From NCBI RefSeq assembly GCF_012926505.1, contig NZ_JABBNT010000005.1, forward strand, positions 1 through 64,000: 64,000 nt of DNA. Direction: 5' to 3'. The first letter of the stretch is position 1; each line of letters begins with the position of its first letter. Shown piece by piece: positions 7,719-17,088 of this stretch. This DNA comes from Pacificispira spongiicola (GTDB lineage: Bacteria; Pseudomonadota; Alphaproteobacteria; UBA8366; Aestuariispiraceae). Under the pieces are notes generated by a model that saw only the letters and a list, made by a program, of their open reading frames with translations, did not search any database and was not told the origin of the DNA. A program made the translations under genes and the position numbers.

Positions 7719-8942
7719 ATGCCGCGCTTGTCGTTTGCTTTCGCCGCCTGTGTCGCTTTCTCTCTCGCAACCGGGGCCTCGGCGGCTTTTGCCCAAACGA
7801 CGGATTCCCAAACGTCCGATGCGGGTTTTCAGGATTGGCTTGCCGGCGTCCGGCAGGAGGCGCTGTCCCGTGGGATCGGTGCGTCGACCCTGGATGCCGC
7901 GTTCAAGAATACCAAGCCCGTACCGCGGGTTCTGGAACTGGACAAGCGCCAACCGGAATTCACGCGCTCAATATGGGGTTACCTGGACAGTTTCGTGACC
8001 CAGGACCGTATCGATCGGGGGCGGCAGCTTTTGGTGAAGCACAAGGCCTTGTTGGACAAGGTCCACGCCAAATACGGGGTGCAGCCGCGTTTCCTGGTCG
8101 CTTTCTGGGGAATGGAGACGAATTTCGGCGATTATACCGGCGGGTTTTCCGTCATCGATGCGATCGCGACCCTGGCCTATGATCCGCGCCGGTCCGATTT
8201 CTTCCGGAACGAGTTGTTCCAGGCGCTGACCATTCTGGACGAAGGCCATATCACACCGGATGCGATGGTTGGGTCCTGGGCGGGCGCAATGGGGCAGCCG
8301 CAATTCATGCCGTCGACCTTTACGGCCTATGCCGCCGACGGGGATGGAGACGGCCACAAGGATATCTGGAACAACCTGCCGGACGTTTTTGCCTCCGCCG
8401 CGCATTATCTGTCGTCCATCGGCTGGGACGATACCGAAACATGGGGGCGTGAGGTCAAATTGCCGTCGGGGTTCGACGTCGAACAGGCGGATTTGAAAAT
8501 TCGCAAAGACATTTCGGAGTGGCAGGCTCTCGGCGTGCGCCGGGCGGACGGGCGCGATCTGCCTGCCGTTGCTATCGACGGGTCCATCGTTCTTCCGTCG
8601 GGCGTGTCCGGCCCGGCGTTTTTGGTCTATGGTAACTTCCGTGCGATCATGACGTGGAACCGTGCGCTGAATTATGCGCTCGCCGTCGGTATTCTGTCCG
8701 ACAGGCTGGAAGGCAAGGGCGGCTTGCTGACCAAACGCCCGGTGGACGACAAGCCGCTGCATCGGGACGAGATCCTGGAATTGCAGCGCCGGTTGACCGA
8801 TGCGGGGTTCGATACTGGTAAGCCGGATGGCATGGTCGGCCCGATGACGCGCGCTGCGGTGAAGGGGTATCAGAAATCCGTCGGTTTGCCGCCGGACGGA
8901 TATCCGACACCGGCCTTGCTGTCGAAACTCAGGGGGGGCTGA
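7719..8942 (+). CDS. mltB: Lytic murein transglycosylase, MltB/SLT-B family
   Basis: A 407-aa exported enzyme cleaving peptidoglycan glycan strands to 1,6-anhydro-MurNAc ends. The signal peptide is residues 1-26 (cleavage after AAFA), without lipobox, so it is periplasmic. The MltB catalytic domain covers about 35-330. The catalytic Glu is E133 in FWGMETNFG, and SWAGAMGQPQFMPSTF is the family signature. A peptidoglycan-binding domain of type 1 follows at about 345-405 (EILELQRRLTDAGFDTGKPD). It is directly followed (3 nt) by rlpA and then dacC, a cell-wall remodelling cluster. Confidence 0.92.
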   Translation: MPRLSFAFAACVAFSLATGASAAFAQTTDSQTSDAGFQDWLAGVRQEALSRGIGASTLDAAFKNTKPVPRVLELDKRQPEFTRSIWGYLDSFVTQDRIDRGRQLLVKHKALLDKVHAKYGVQPRFLVAFWGMETNFGDYTGGFSVIDAIATLAYDPRRSDFFRNELFQALTILDEGHITPDAMVGSWAGAMGQPQFMPSTFTAYAADGDGDGHKDIWNNLPDVFASAAHYLSSIGWDDTETWGREVKLPSGFDVEQADLKIRKDISEWQALGVRRADGRDLPAVAIDGSIVLPSGVSGPAFLVYGNFRAIMTWNRALNYALAVGILSDRLEGKGGLLTKRPVDDKPLHRDEILELQRRLTDAGFDTGKPDGMVGPMTRAAVKGYQKSVGLPPDGYPTPALLSKLRGG

Positions 8943-8945
8943 TCC

Positions 8946-9968
8946 GTGCGGCGACTATTCCTCGGTATCGGTTTGTTGGCCGCCTTGACCGGCTGCGCGG
9001 AATTTCAGTTCCTGTCACAGGCGTCGAAGCAGGTTGGCCCGAACGGCGCACATGCCCCGTTGGACCCGTCGGCCCCCGACCCGGGGCGCAGCTATAAGAT
9101 CGGCAATTCCTATCAGGTCTCCGGCATCTGGTACTATCCCAAGGCCGACTACAGCTATGTGGAAGAAGGAATCGCGTCCTGGTACGGGCCGGGTTTCCAC
9201 GGAAAACAGACCGCGAACGGGGCGGTATTCGATGAAAACAAGGTTTCGGCGGCGCATCGGACCCTGCCGTTGCCGTCGGTCGTCCGCGTGACGAACTTGG
9301 AAAACGGCCGGTCGATCAAGGTCGTCGTCAACGACCGCGGTCCCTTCGCACACAGCCGGATCCTCGACCTGTCCCGGCGCGGCGCACAGTTGCTGGGCTA
9401 TGAAAAAAAGGGGACGGTCCTTGTCCGCGTGGAGGTTCTGGAGGCGGAAAGCAAGCAGCTCGCCTCTCGCCTGAACGGCGGGCCCGCCTATGCGTTGGCG
9501 GACAACAAACCGGAAGCCCCGCCGCCGGATGCAGCCCCGGTAGCGTCGGTTGAGGGCGAAGAACTCGCCCCGCCGCCCGGCTCCGCCCCGTCGCCGCAAT
9601 CGACGGCGAGTCAAACGGCCGAGATTCAGCAGGTCAGCCTGTCCGTGGATACGTCGGCACGTCCCGTCGAACCGAGCGTGGTCGAGGATGCGGCGGAATC
9701 GGAAAAGGTGATGATGATGCCGGTGCCGCCGACGCCGACCGTCTTCATTCAGGCGGGTGCCTTCGGGCAATATACGAATGCCAATCTGGCGCGATCCCGC
9801 CTCAGTTATCTGGGGCCGATCGTGGTGGAGGAGATTACCCGCTCCGAAACGCCGCTGTTCCGGGTCCGCCTGGGACCGCTGCCGGATGACGATCGTCTGG
9901 AATCGCTGCTGGTCGCGGTGATCCAGGCGGGGTATACCGATGCCCAAATCGTGGTGGCCAAAAACTGA
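8946..9968 (+). CDS. rlpA: RlpA-family septal ring lytic transglycosylase lipoprotein
   Basis: A 340-aa lipoprotein with a GTG start. The signal peptide ends in lipobox LTGC (Cys17). A double-psi beta-barrel domain occupies about 75-165, with GIASWYGPGFHGKQTANG and VVVNDRGPF, the catalytic region of RlpA enzymes that cut denuded glycan strands. A Pro/Ala-rich linker (about 180-255) leads to a SPOR domain (about 262-340, VFIQAGAFGQYTNANLARSR) that targets division septa. The gene starts 3 nt after mltB; its end lies upstream of dacC. Confidence 0.92.
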   Translation: MRRLFLGIGLLAALTGCAEFQFLSQASKQVGPNGAHAPLDPSAPDPGRSYKIGNSYQVSGIWYYPKADYSYVEEGIASWYGPGFHGKQTANGAVFDENKVSAAHRTLPLPSVVRVTNLENGRSIKVVVNDRGPFAHSRILDLSRRGAQLLGYEKKGTVLVRVEVLEAESKQLASRLNGGPAYALADNKPEAPPPDAAPVASVEGEELAPPPGSAPSPQSTASQTAEIQQVSLSVDTSARPVEPSVVEDAAESEKVMMMPVPPTPTVFIQAGAFGQYTNANLARSRLSYLGPIVVEEITRSETPLFRVRLGPLPDDDRLESLLVAVIQAGYTDAQIVVAKN

Positions 9969-10071
9969 TCCGAACCCTGCCTTGATTTCGCCGGAATCCG
10001 ACGGCAAGGCTGGGACGGGCCCGCGCAAAGCGGACGAAACGCCGAAACCCGACCGAATGCCCGGAGGTAGT

Positions 10072-11232
10072 ATGTTTTCGCGAATTCTTTCCGCCATTGT
10101 TTTGACCGTCGCCGCTGCCGTCGCCGCTGCGCCGCCAGTGTCCGCGCAGGATGTGAACAGCCTGGAAACCCAGGCGGAGCAGGCGATTCTGATCGATTAC
10201 AGCACCGGCACCATCCTGCTGTCTAAGAACGCCGATACGCGCATGTATCCGGCGTCGATGACCAAGCTAATGACCGCCTATCTGGTGTTCGAACGCCTGA
10301 AGAACGGCACCCTGTCCCTGGACGACACTTTCCCGGTTAGCGAGGAAGCGTGGCGCAAGGGTGGGTCGAAGATGTTCGTGGAAGTCGGGTCGCGTGTGCG
10401 CGTGGAAGACCTGCTGCGCGGCATTATTATCCAGTCCGGCAACGATGCCACCATCGTCGTGGCGGAAGGCCTGTCCGGCAGCGAGGAAGCCTTCGCCCGG
10501 GAAATGACCGCGAAGGCCAACGAACTGGGCATGATGCATACGCAATTCCGCAATGCCAGCGGCTGGCCGGATGATGAGCATTATACGACCGCGCACGACC
10601 TGGCCGTCCTGGCGGAACATATCATCCGCGATTTCCCGGAATTCTATCACTTCTATTCGGAAACCGAGTTCACCTATTCCGAGATCACCCAGCAGAACCG
10701 GAATCCGCTGCTGTACCGGAATATCGGCGCCGACGGTCTGAAGACCGGCCATACGGAAGCGTCGGGCTACGGCCTGACCGCATCCGCCGTGCAGAACGGA
10801 CAGCGGCTGGTGCTGGTCGTGAACGGGCTAGGCTCAACCAAGGAACGGTCTCAGGAAGCGGAACGCATTCTGGACTGGGGTTTCCGCGAATTCGGCACCT
10901 ACCGACTGTTCTCCGCCGGGGAAACGGTGGATCAGTCGCCGGTCTGGCTGGGCGTCGACGGCCGGGTGCCGTTGATCGTTCAGGAACCTGTCAGTGTCGT
11001 GGTCCGTCGGAACCACCGCGACGACCTGAAAGTCGTCCTGAAAACGCAGGAACCGGTCCCGGCGCCGATTGAGGCGGGAACGCCGCTGGGCACGCTGGAA
11101 ATCTCCGCGCCCGGCATGAAGACGAAGGAAGTCCCGCTGGTCGCCGGAGAAGCCGTGGCACGTCTGGGATCCTTCGGACGTCTGAAGGCGGCGGTCGAAT
11201 ACCTCGTCTTTGGCGAATCCAGCGGGGGCTGA
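10072..11232 (+). CDS. dacC: D-alanyl-D-alanine carboxypeptidase (PBP5/6 class)
   Basis: A 386-aa penicillin-binding protein trimming the terminal D-Ala from peptidoglycan pentapeptides. The start is the ATG at 10072 behind GGAGG; the frame is open further upstream but that part overlaps rlpA. The signal peptide is residues 1-25 (VSA-QD). Active-site motifs are SMTK (S62-K65), SGN (122-124) and KTG (224-226). The PBP5-type C-terminal beta domain covers about 280-370. The last 15 residues (FGRLKAAVEYLVFG) may be the amphipathic membrane anchor. It is followed by tmk with a 7-nt gap. Confidence 0.93.
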   Translation: MFSRILSAIVLTVAAAVAAAPPVSAQDVNSLETQAEQAILIDYSTGTILLSKNADTRMYPASMTKLMTAYLVFERLKNGTLSLDDTFPVSEEAWRKGGSKMFVEVGSRVRVEDLLRGIIIQSGNDATIVVAEGLSGSEEAFAREMTAKANELGMMHTQFRNASGWPDDEHYTTAHDLAVLAEHIIRDFPEFYHFYSETEFTYSEITQQNRNPLLYRNIGADGLKTGHTEASGYGLTASAVQNGQRLVLVVNGLGSTKERSQEAERILDWGFREFGTYRLFSAGETVDQSPVWLGVDGRVPLIVQEPVSVVVRRNHRDDLKVVLKTQEPVPAPIEAGTPLGTLEISAPGMKTKEVPLVAGEAVARLGSFGRLKAAVEYLVFGESSGG

Positions 11233-11239
11233 CGCGTTC

Positions 11240-11893
11240 ATGACCGCCCAGACATCGGCCCGGCGCGGTCGTTTCATCACGTTGGAAGGCGGTGAGGGGG
11301 CCGGAAAGACAACGCAGATACAGCGTCTTGCCGAAGCTCTTGCCGCCGCCGGTATAGAAGTCATGACGACGCGCGAACCGGGCGGGACGCCGGGCGCGGA
11401 TGCGGTGCGCGCCCTCGTCGTTACAGGCGATGGTGACCGATGGGATTCCGTTAGCGAGGCCCTGCTGATGTATACGGCGCGGCGCGATCATGTTCTGCGT
11501 CGCATTCGTCCGGCCCTGGAGGCAGGGACTTGGGTCATCTGCGACCGGTTCAGCGATTCCACCATGGCGTATCAAGGATACGCGCGCGGATTGGGTCGTG
11601 ATTGGGTCGAACGGCTCGATACCCTCGTCCTGGAAGGCTTTAAGCCGGATTTGAGCCTGTTCTTCGATATGCCGGTGGAAGAAGGCCTGAAACGGGCCGG
11701 GGCACGCGGGGGACCGGATCGTTTTGAGAGCCTGGGACTCGAATTTCACGAGACTTTACGCAAGGCGTTCCTGGATATTGCGGGGCGCGAGCCCGATCGG
11801 ATCGCCGTGATCGACGCATTGGGCACGCCGGAGACTGTTACCGCGCGCTTGATGGATGTCGTGACCCAGCGGTTTCCGGAAGTCGCGTCATGA
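11240..11893 (+). CDS. tmk: Thymidylate kinase
   Basis: A 217-aa dTMP kinase making dTDP for DNA synthesis. The ATG at 11240 is used; an in-frame start 30 nt upstream would overlap dacC. The P-loop is GGEGAGKT (17-24), the DRx motif is CDRFSDSTMAYQGYARGLG, and the LID-like region includes RAGARGGPDRFE. The stop overlaps the holB start by 4 nt (ATGA), indicating coupling. Ordinary member of the family in length and motifs. Confidence 0.96.
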   Translation: MTAQTSARRGRFITLEGGEGAGKTTQIQRLAEALAAAGIEVMTTREPGGTPGADAVRALVVTGDGDRWDSVSEALLMYTARRDHVLRRIRPALEAGTWVICDRFSDSTMAYQGYARGLGRDWVERLDTLVLEGFKPDLSLFFDMPVEEGLKRAGARGGPDRFESLGLEFHETLRKAFLDIAGREPDRIAVIDALGTPETVTARLMDVVTQRFPEVAS

Positions 11894-12978
11894 CCGACGA
11901 TGTGATCCCGCCGCCGCGCGAAAATTCCGATCTTCAAGGGCATGAAGATGCCGAAGCCAAGGTCATCGAAGCCTGGAAATCCAAGCGTTTTCCGCATGCC
12001 TGGTTGATTACCGGTGCGTCGGGGATCGGAAAGGCGACCTTCGCATATCGGATGGCCCGATGGATTTTGTCGGGCGGCGATGGCGGGCCGGGGGGTGGCC
12101 AAGGGGACGGACTGTTCGGCGATGCGGCCCCGGCATCACTGTATATGCCGCCGGAAAGCGGGACGTTTCGGCGGATTGTGTCCGGTGGGCACCCGGATTT
12201 CCGCGCAATCGAAAAGCCGGAAGGTAAAACGACGATTCCGGTCGAGGATGTGCGTGCCGTCCTCAGCTTCGTTCAGCAGACGGCCGCCGAATCCGACTGG
12301 AAAGCCATCGTGATCGATACCGCCGATGAATTGAACACATCGGGCGCGAACGCGATCCTGAAAGCCTTGGAAGAACCGCCGCCACGCACGCTGTTCCTGC
12401 TGGTCAGCCACGCGCCGGGCCGTTTGCTGCCGACGATCCGGTCGCGCTGTCGAAAATTGGCGCTCCAGCCTTTGGCGCCCACTGTGTTGACATCGCTGCT
12501 GTCTCGTTATGCGCCGGATATCGGGGCGGGGGACGCGGAACTGCTGGCGGAATTGAGCGAGGGCAGCATCGGCACCGCCCTGGATTATGCGGCGGCGGGC
12601 GGCATCGACCTGTATCGTGCCGCCATGGTGCTGATGTCCAATCCGGCCCGGCCGAAGCCGGAACAGCTTTATGGTTTGGCCGATATGTTGTCGGGGAAGG
12701 GGGCGGAAAGCGCCTATACCGCCTTCCGGACCTTGATGGATTGGTGGATGAAACGGGCGATCCGCGCGCAGGCATCCGGCATGCGTCCGCCGACGGTTTT
12801 GCCCGAGGAAGATCAAGCGCTTGAGGCTTGGTTTTCGCTGGGCGGCCTTGAAACGTCGATGCAGCTATGGGAAAAGCTGACGGGCCTGCTTGCTCAAACC
12901 GACAATCCGGCCAATCTTGATAAGCGTCAGGTCATCGTTTCGGCGTTTCTGGAGATTCAGAAGACGGCGGCACGATAA
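11890..12978 (+). CDS. holB: DNA polymerase III subunit delta prime
   Basis: A 362-aa clamp-loader subunit. The AAA+ domain has a P-loop GASGIGKATFAYRM at about residues 42-55 and the sensor region SHAPGRLLPTIRSRCRKLAL with the conserved SRC motif. DELNTSGANAILKALEEPPP is the family signature around the DExx-like region. The zinc-binding Cys cluster of some delta prime and gamma/tau proteins is not apparent. Position between tmk and metG is the usual alphaproteobacterial arrangement. Confidence 0.95.
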   Translation: MTDDVIPPPRENSDLQGHEDAEAKVIEAWKSKRFPHAWLITGASGIGKATFAYRMARWILSGGDGGPGGGQGDGLFGDAAPASLYMPPESGTFRRIVSGGHPDFRAIEKPEGKTTIPVEDVRAVLSFVQQTAAESDWKAIVIDTADELNTSGANAILKALEEPPPRTLFLLVSHAPGRLLPTIRSRCRKLALQPLAPTVLTSLLSRYAPDIGAGDAELLAELSEGSIGTALDYAAAGGIDLYRAAMVLMSNPARPKPEQLYGLADMLSGKGAESAYTAFRTLMDWWMKRAIRAQASGMRPPTVLPEEDQALEAWFSLGGLETSMQLWEKLTGLLAQTDNPANLDKRQVIVSAFLEIQKTAAR

Positions 12979-13020
12979 TCCCTGATCCGAAATTTTCCGT
13001 TTGGAGCCCGATCGATCGCC

Positions 13021-14589
13021 ATGCCGTCAGAAACCAAGAAGAATACATTCTACATCACCACGGCGATTTCCTACGTCAACGGACCGCCGCATCTGGGTCA
13101 CGCCTATGAGTCGATTTCGACCGACGTGATCGCGCGGTTCAAGCGTCTGGACGGGTATGACGTGATGTTTCTGACCGGCACGGACGAACACGGTCAGAAG
13201 GTGGAGAAGACGGCCCAGAAGAACGGCGTCGATCCGAAGGAATTCTGCGACGATATCGCGTCTAAATTCAAGGCGATGACAGATCTTCTTAATATTTCGA
13301 ATGATGATTTCATTCGAACCACGGAACCGCGCCACCATGACAGCGTTCAGGAAATCTGGCGGCGCATCCAGGCGAAGGGCGACATCTATCTGGGCAAATA
13401 TGCCGGATGGTATTCCGTGCGCGACGAGGCCTATTTCGGCGAAGACGAGTTGACAAAGGGCGAGGGCGATCAGAAAGGCAAGCTGTTCGCACCATCCGGG
13501 GCCGAGGTCGAATGGGTCGAGGAAGAATCCTATTTCTTCAAACTGTCGGAATACGGCGACAAGCTGTTGGCGCATTACGAAGCCAATCCCGATTTCATTC
13601 TGCCGCATTACCGTCGGAACGAGGTTGTGAACTTCGTCAAACAGGGGCTGACCGACCTGTCCGTATCGCGCACCACCTTCGACTGGGGCATTCCGGTTCC
13701 GGGCGACGACAAGCACATCATGTATGTCTGGTTGGATGCGCTGACCAATTACATCACCGCGACCGGCTTCCCGGACGAATCCAGCGAGACCTACAAGAAG
13801 TTCTGGCCCGCGGATATCCATGTCATCGGCAAGGATATCATGCGCTTCCACACGATCTACTGGCCTGCCTTCCTCATGTCTGCGGGGCTGCCCTTGCCGA
13901 AGCGCGTGTTCGGGCACGGTTTCCTGAATATCGAAGGGCAGAAAATGTCCAAATCCCTGGGCAACGTGATTACGCCCCAAGCCATGGTCGATGAATTCGG
14001 TCTGGATCAGGTTCGCTATTTCCTGATGCGCGAAGTTCCCTACGGCAATGACGGGTCTTTCTCCAAGGAAAGCATGGTCAACCGCATCAATTCCGATCTG
14101 GCGAACGATCTGGGCAATCTGGGCCAGCGCGTTCTGTCCATGATCGCGAAGAACTGCGACGGCAAGGTCCCGACGCCGGGCGCGCTCACGCCGGATGACG
14201 ACGTGCTGATCGGTGCCGCCAAGGGCGCCTTGGACGAAATGCGCACGGCGATGGAAATCCAGGCAATCCACCGCATGCTGGAAGCGGTATGGAAAGTCGT
14301 CGGCGACGCCAACCGCTATGTCGATGCGCAGGCGCCCTGGGCTCTGCGGAAGACCGATCCCGACCGGATGGCGACGGTGTTGTATGTTCTGGCCGACGTG
14401 ATCCGCATGCTGGGCATTTACGTGCAAAGCACGGTCCCTGCCTCGGCGTCCAAATTGTTGGATCAACTGGCCGTAGCGCAAGACGTGCGGTCTTTCGCGG
14501 ATATCGAGGCAGCCCTGGTGCCAGGAACCGAGCTACCCAAGCCGCAGCCGGTTTTCCCGCGCTATGTCGAGGAAGACGAGGCGAATTGA
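13021..14589 (+). CDS. metG: Methionine--tRNA ligase
   Basis: A 522-aa class I synthetase that charges tRNA-Met with methionine. The HIGH-type motif is PPHLGHAYE near residue 20 and KMSKS lies at about 308-312. The connective peptide (about 115-230) lacks the four-Cys zinc knuckles, as in the short alphaproteobacterial type, and there is no C-terminal dimerisation domain. Anticodon recognition follows at about 370-510. The stop overlaps the tatD start by one base (TGATG), so the two are coupled. Confidence 0.96.
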   Translation: MPSETKKNTFYITTAISYVNGPPHLGHAYESISTDVIARFKRLDGYDVMFLTGTDEHGQKVEKTAQKNGVDPKEFCDDIASKFKAMTDLLNISNDDFIRTTEPRHHDSVQEIWRRIQAKGDIYLGKYAGWYSVRDEAYFGEDELTKGEGDQKGKLFAPSGAEVEWVEEESYFFKLSEYGDKLLAHYEANPDFILPHYRRNEVVNFVKQGLTDLSVSRTTFDWGIPVPGDDKHIMYVWLDALTNYITATGFPDESSETYKKFWPADIHVIGKDIMRFHTIYWPAFLMSAGLPLPKRVFGHGFLNIEGQKMSKSLGNVITPQAMVDEFGLDQVRYFLMREVPYGNDGSFSKESMVNRINSDLANDLGNLGQRVLSMIAKNCDGKVPTPGALTPDDDVLIGAAKGALDEMRTAMEIQAIHRMLEAVWKVVGDANRYVDAQAPWALRKTDPDRMATVLYVLADVIRMLGIYVQSTVPASASKLLDQLAVAQDVRSFADIEAALVPGTELPKPQPVFPRYVEEDEAN

Positions 14590-15383
14590 TGCTCGTCGAC
14601 AGCCACTGCCACCTGGATTACCTGAAACGGGACGGGCGCGACCTGGATGAGGTCGTGGCCGCCGCCATGCGGTCGGATATCGGTACCCTGGTGACGATCT
14701 GCACGAAGGTGAGCGAATTCGACACGATCCGCGAGATTGCGGAAACGCATGACCGGGTCTGGTGTTCCGTCGGTATTCACCCGCATGAGGCGGAGAGCGA
14801 ACCACCGGTCGACGCGGCGCGCCTGATCGAATTGGCGAAGCATCCGAAGGTCGTCGGCATCGGCGAAACGGGCCTGGACTATTTTTATGAGCACAGCCCG
14901 CGCGAGGCGCAGAAGGCCAGTTTCCGGGCGCATATCGAGGCGTCGCGCGAAACCGGCCTGCCGCTGATCGTCCATACGCGGGAAGCGGACGAGGACACGG
15001 TGGCGATCCTGGAGGATGAAATGGGGAAGGGCGCCTTTCCGGGCGTCATCCATTGCTTCACCAGCAGTCGCTGGCTCGCCGAACGCTGCGTCGATATGGG
15101 GATGGCGATTTCGATATCCGGGATCCTGACCTTCAAGACGGCGGAAGACCTGCGGGCGACCGTCGAAGGATTGCCGTTGGACGCGCTGCTTGTCGAAACC
15201 GACGCGCCGTTCCTCGCCCCCGTGCCGAAACGGGGGAAGCAGAACGAACCGGCCTTTGTCGTGCACACGGCGCAGCGATTGGCGGAACTAAAGGGCGTGA
15301 CGCCGGAAGAACTGGCGCAGGCGACGACGGATAACTTTTTCCGTCTATTCTCCAAAACGGCCCGACCGCAAGAGGCCGTATGA
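14589..15383 (+). CDS. tatD: TatD-family metal-dependent deoxyribonuclease
   Basis: A 264-aa TIM-barrel hydrolase of the TatD/YcfH family. Metal ligands are visible in [12 protein letters not shown] (HxH), GIGETGLDYFYEHS (Glu), IVHTREADEDT (His), VIHCFTSS (His) and VETDAPFLAPVP (Asp). Family members have 3'-5' DNase activity linked to DNA repair or turnover. The frame is open upstream but that part lies in metG. It overlaps the next gene by 4 nt. Confidence 0.93.
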   Translation: MLVDSHCHLDYLKRDGRDLDEVVAAAMRSDIGTLVTICTKVSEFDTIREIAETHDRVWCSVGIHPHEAESEPPVDAARLIELAKHPKVVGIGETGLDYFYEHSPREAQKASFRAHIEASRETGLPLIVHTREADEDTVAILEDEMGKGAFPGVIHCFTSSRWLAERCVDMGMAISISGILTFKTAEDLRATVEGLPLDALLVETDAPFLAPVPKRGKQNEPAFVVHTAQRLAELKGVTPEELAQATTDNFFRLFSKTARPQEAV

Positions 15384-16138
15384 AGGTCCGGATACTCGGT
15401 TGCGGTTCGTCCGGCGGCGTTCCAAGGGTAGGGGGCAGTTGGGGCGCGTGCGACCCGACGGAACCGAAAAACCGCCGCATGCGGTGTTCCTTGCTGGTGA
15501 CCACGGACCAAGGTCAAATTTTGATCGATACCGCGCCGGATATGCGCGAACAGCTTCTCGCGGCGGAAGTTCGGGCCTTGGACTCCGTGTTCTACACTCA
15601 TTTGCATGCGGATCAGGCGCATGGGATCGACGACCTTAGGGCGCTTGCCTTGATCAACCGTCATCGGATTCCCGTCTATGCGGAACCGGATATCCTGGAT
15701 CAACTGACGACCCGGTTCGACTATTGCTTCCAGCAGATCAAGGATTACCCGCCGATCCTGGATGCCAACGCCTTGATGGGACCGATCGACAGGGCGGGGG
15801 TTACAATCACCCCGATCCGAGTCCAGCATGGTGTGATCGATGCGACCGGCTATCGTATCGGGAACGCGGCCTATTTTCCCGATGTATCGGAGATACCGGA
15901 AGAGAGGTTTGCCGATTTGGACGGTTTAGAACTGCTGATCGTCGATGCCCTACGTTACAAACCGCATCCCAGCCATGCGCATCTGGATCGGGCCCTTACT
16001 TGGATTGAGCGGATCAAGCCGGGCAGGGCGGTTCTCACGAACTTGCATATGGACCTCGATTACGGAACCCTGTGCCGGACCTTACCGGACGGGGTCGTTC
16101 CTGCCTTTGACGGCATGGAAATCGATCTATCTGACTAA
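15380..16138 (+). CDS. Metallo-beta-lactamase fold hydrolase, PhnP-like
   Basis: A 252-aa MBL-fold phosphodiesterase-type enzyme. The HxHxDH motif is THLHADQAHG (H74, H76, D78, H81); further metal ligands lie in YFPDVSEIP (Asp) and LTNLHMDLDY (His). The start MKVRILGCGSSGGVPRVGGS is typical of the PhnP/YcbX-like group with a conserved N-terminal Cys cluster region (GACDP). PhnP is a cyclic ribose phosphodiesterase; the true substrate here is unknown. Fourth in the tmk-holB-metG-tatD run. Confidence 0.85.
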   Translation: MKVRILGCGSSGGVPRVGGSWGACDPTEPKNRRMRCSLLVTTDQGQILIDTAPDMREQLLAAEVRALDSVFYTHLHADQAHGIDDLRALALINRHRIPVYAEPDILDQLTTRFDYCFQQIKDYPPILDANALMGPIDRAGVTITPIRVQHGVIDATGYRIGNAAYFPDVSEIPEERFADLDGLELLIVDALRYKPHPSHAHLDRALTWIERIKPGRAVLTNLHMDLDYGTLCRTLPDGVVPAFDGMEIDLSD

Positions 16139-16162
16139 AACGAAAATTTAGGGAGCACAGCC

Positions 16163-17035
16163 ATGGCGAAAGTAGCATTCCTCGGACTGGGCGTGATGGG
16201 CTATCCGATGGCCGGTCATCTGAAGACGAAGGGCGGTCACGACGTCACCGTCTATAACCGCACCCCCGCGAAGGCCGAGAAATGGGCCGCTGAATTCGGC
16301 GGCACCGCCAAGGCGACGCCGAAGGAAGCCGCCGAAGGGGCCGATTTCGTCCTGTCTTGCGTCGGGAATGACGACGACCTGCGCAGCGTGGTGCTGGGGG
16401 AACAGGGCGCCTTTGCCGGCATGTCCTCCGGCGCGATCTTCGTCGATCACACGACCGCATCGGCCGATGTCGCCCGCGAACTCTACGCCACCGGACAGGA
16501 AATCGGTGTTTCCTTCATCGATGCGCCGGTCTCCGGCGGTCAGGCGGGCGCGGAGAACGGCGTTCTGACAGTGATGTGCGGCGGGGATGATGGCGCCTAT
16601 GCCAAGGCGGAACCGGTCATCGCGGCCTTCGCGCGCTCCTGCAAGCTGATGGGCGGGTCCGGCGCGGGCCAGTTGACCAAGATGGTGAACCAGATCTGCA
16701 TCGCGGGTCTGTTGCAGGGCCTGTCGGAAGGTATGAATTTCGGCATGAAGGCCGGTCTGGACATGGGAAAAGTCATCGACGTGATTTCCAAGGGGGCGGC
16801 AGGCTCCTGGCAGATGGAAAATCGCGGCGGTACGATGTGCGACGGAAAGTTTGATTTCGGGTTCGCGGTGGATTGGATGCGCAAGGATTTGGGCATTTGC
16901 CTGAGCGAGGCCAAGAACAACGGTGCGCGCCTGCCGGTAACGTCGCTGATCGATCAGTTCTATGCCCAGGTGCAGGGACGCGGGGGCAACCGCTGGGATA
17001 CGTCCAGTCTCGTTCACCTTCTCGCGAACGACTGA
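16163..17035 (+). CDS. NAD(P)-dependent beta-hydroxyacid dehydrogenase (HIBADH family)
   Basis: A 290-aa dehydrogenase of the 3-hydroxyisobutyrate/tartronate-semialdehyde/GLYR type. The Rossmann glycine motif is FLGLGVMGYPMAGHL, the substrate signature is DAPVSGGQAGAENG, and the catalytic lysine is in GQLTKMVNQ. It has a good RBS (AGGGAGC) and its own spacer, so it is probably a separate unit from the preceding operon. Substrate cannot be decided from sequence. Confidence 0.88.
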   Translation: MAKVAFLGLGVMGYPMAGHLKTKGGHDVTVYNRTPAKAEKWAAEFGGTAKATPKEAAEGADFVLSCVGNDDDLRSVVLGEQGAFAGMSSGAIFVDHTTASADVARELYATGQEIGVSFIDAPVSGGQAGAENGVLTVMCGGDDGAYAKAEPVIAAFARSCKLMGGSGAGQLTKMVNQICIAGLLQGLSEGMNFGMKAGLDMGKVIDVISKGAAGSWQMENRGGTMCDGKFDFGFAVDWMRKDLGICLSEAKNNGARLPVTSLIDQFYAQVQGRGGNRWDTSSLVHLLAND

Positions 17036-17088
17036 AATACGGTTGAAATAAAAGTGACCAATTTGGATTTCAGGACTAGTCTGCGCGC

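Noticed and set aside
9940-10071. Upstream extension of dacC overlapping rlpA
   Set aside because: It would precede the signal peptide with 44 polar residues, and GGAGG supports the ATG at 10072.
13027-14481. 484-codon minus-strand frame opposite metG
   Set aside because: Shadow of metG caused by codon bias; composition unlike a real protein.
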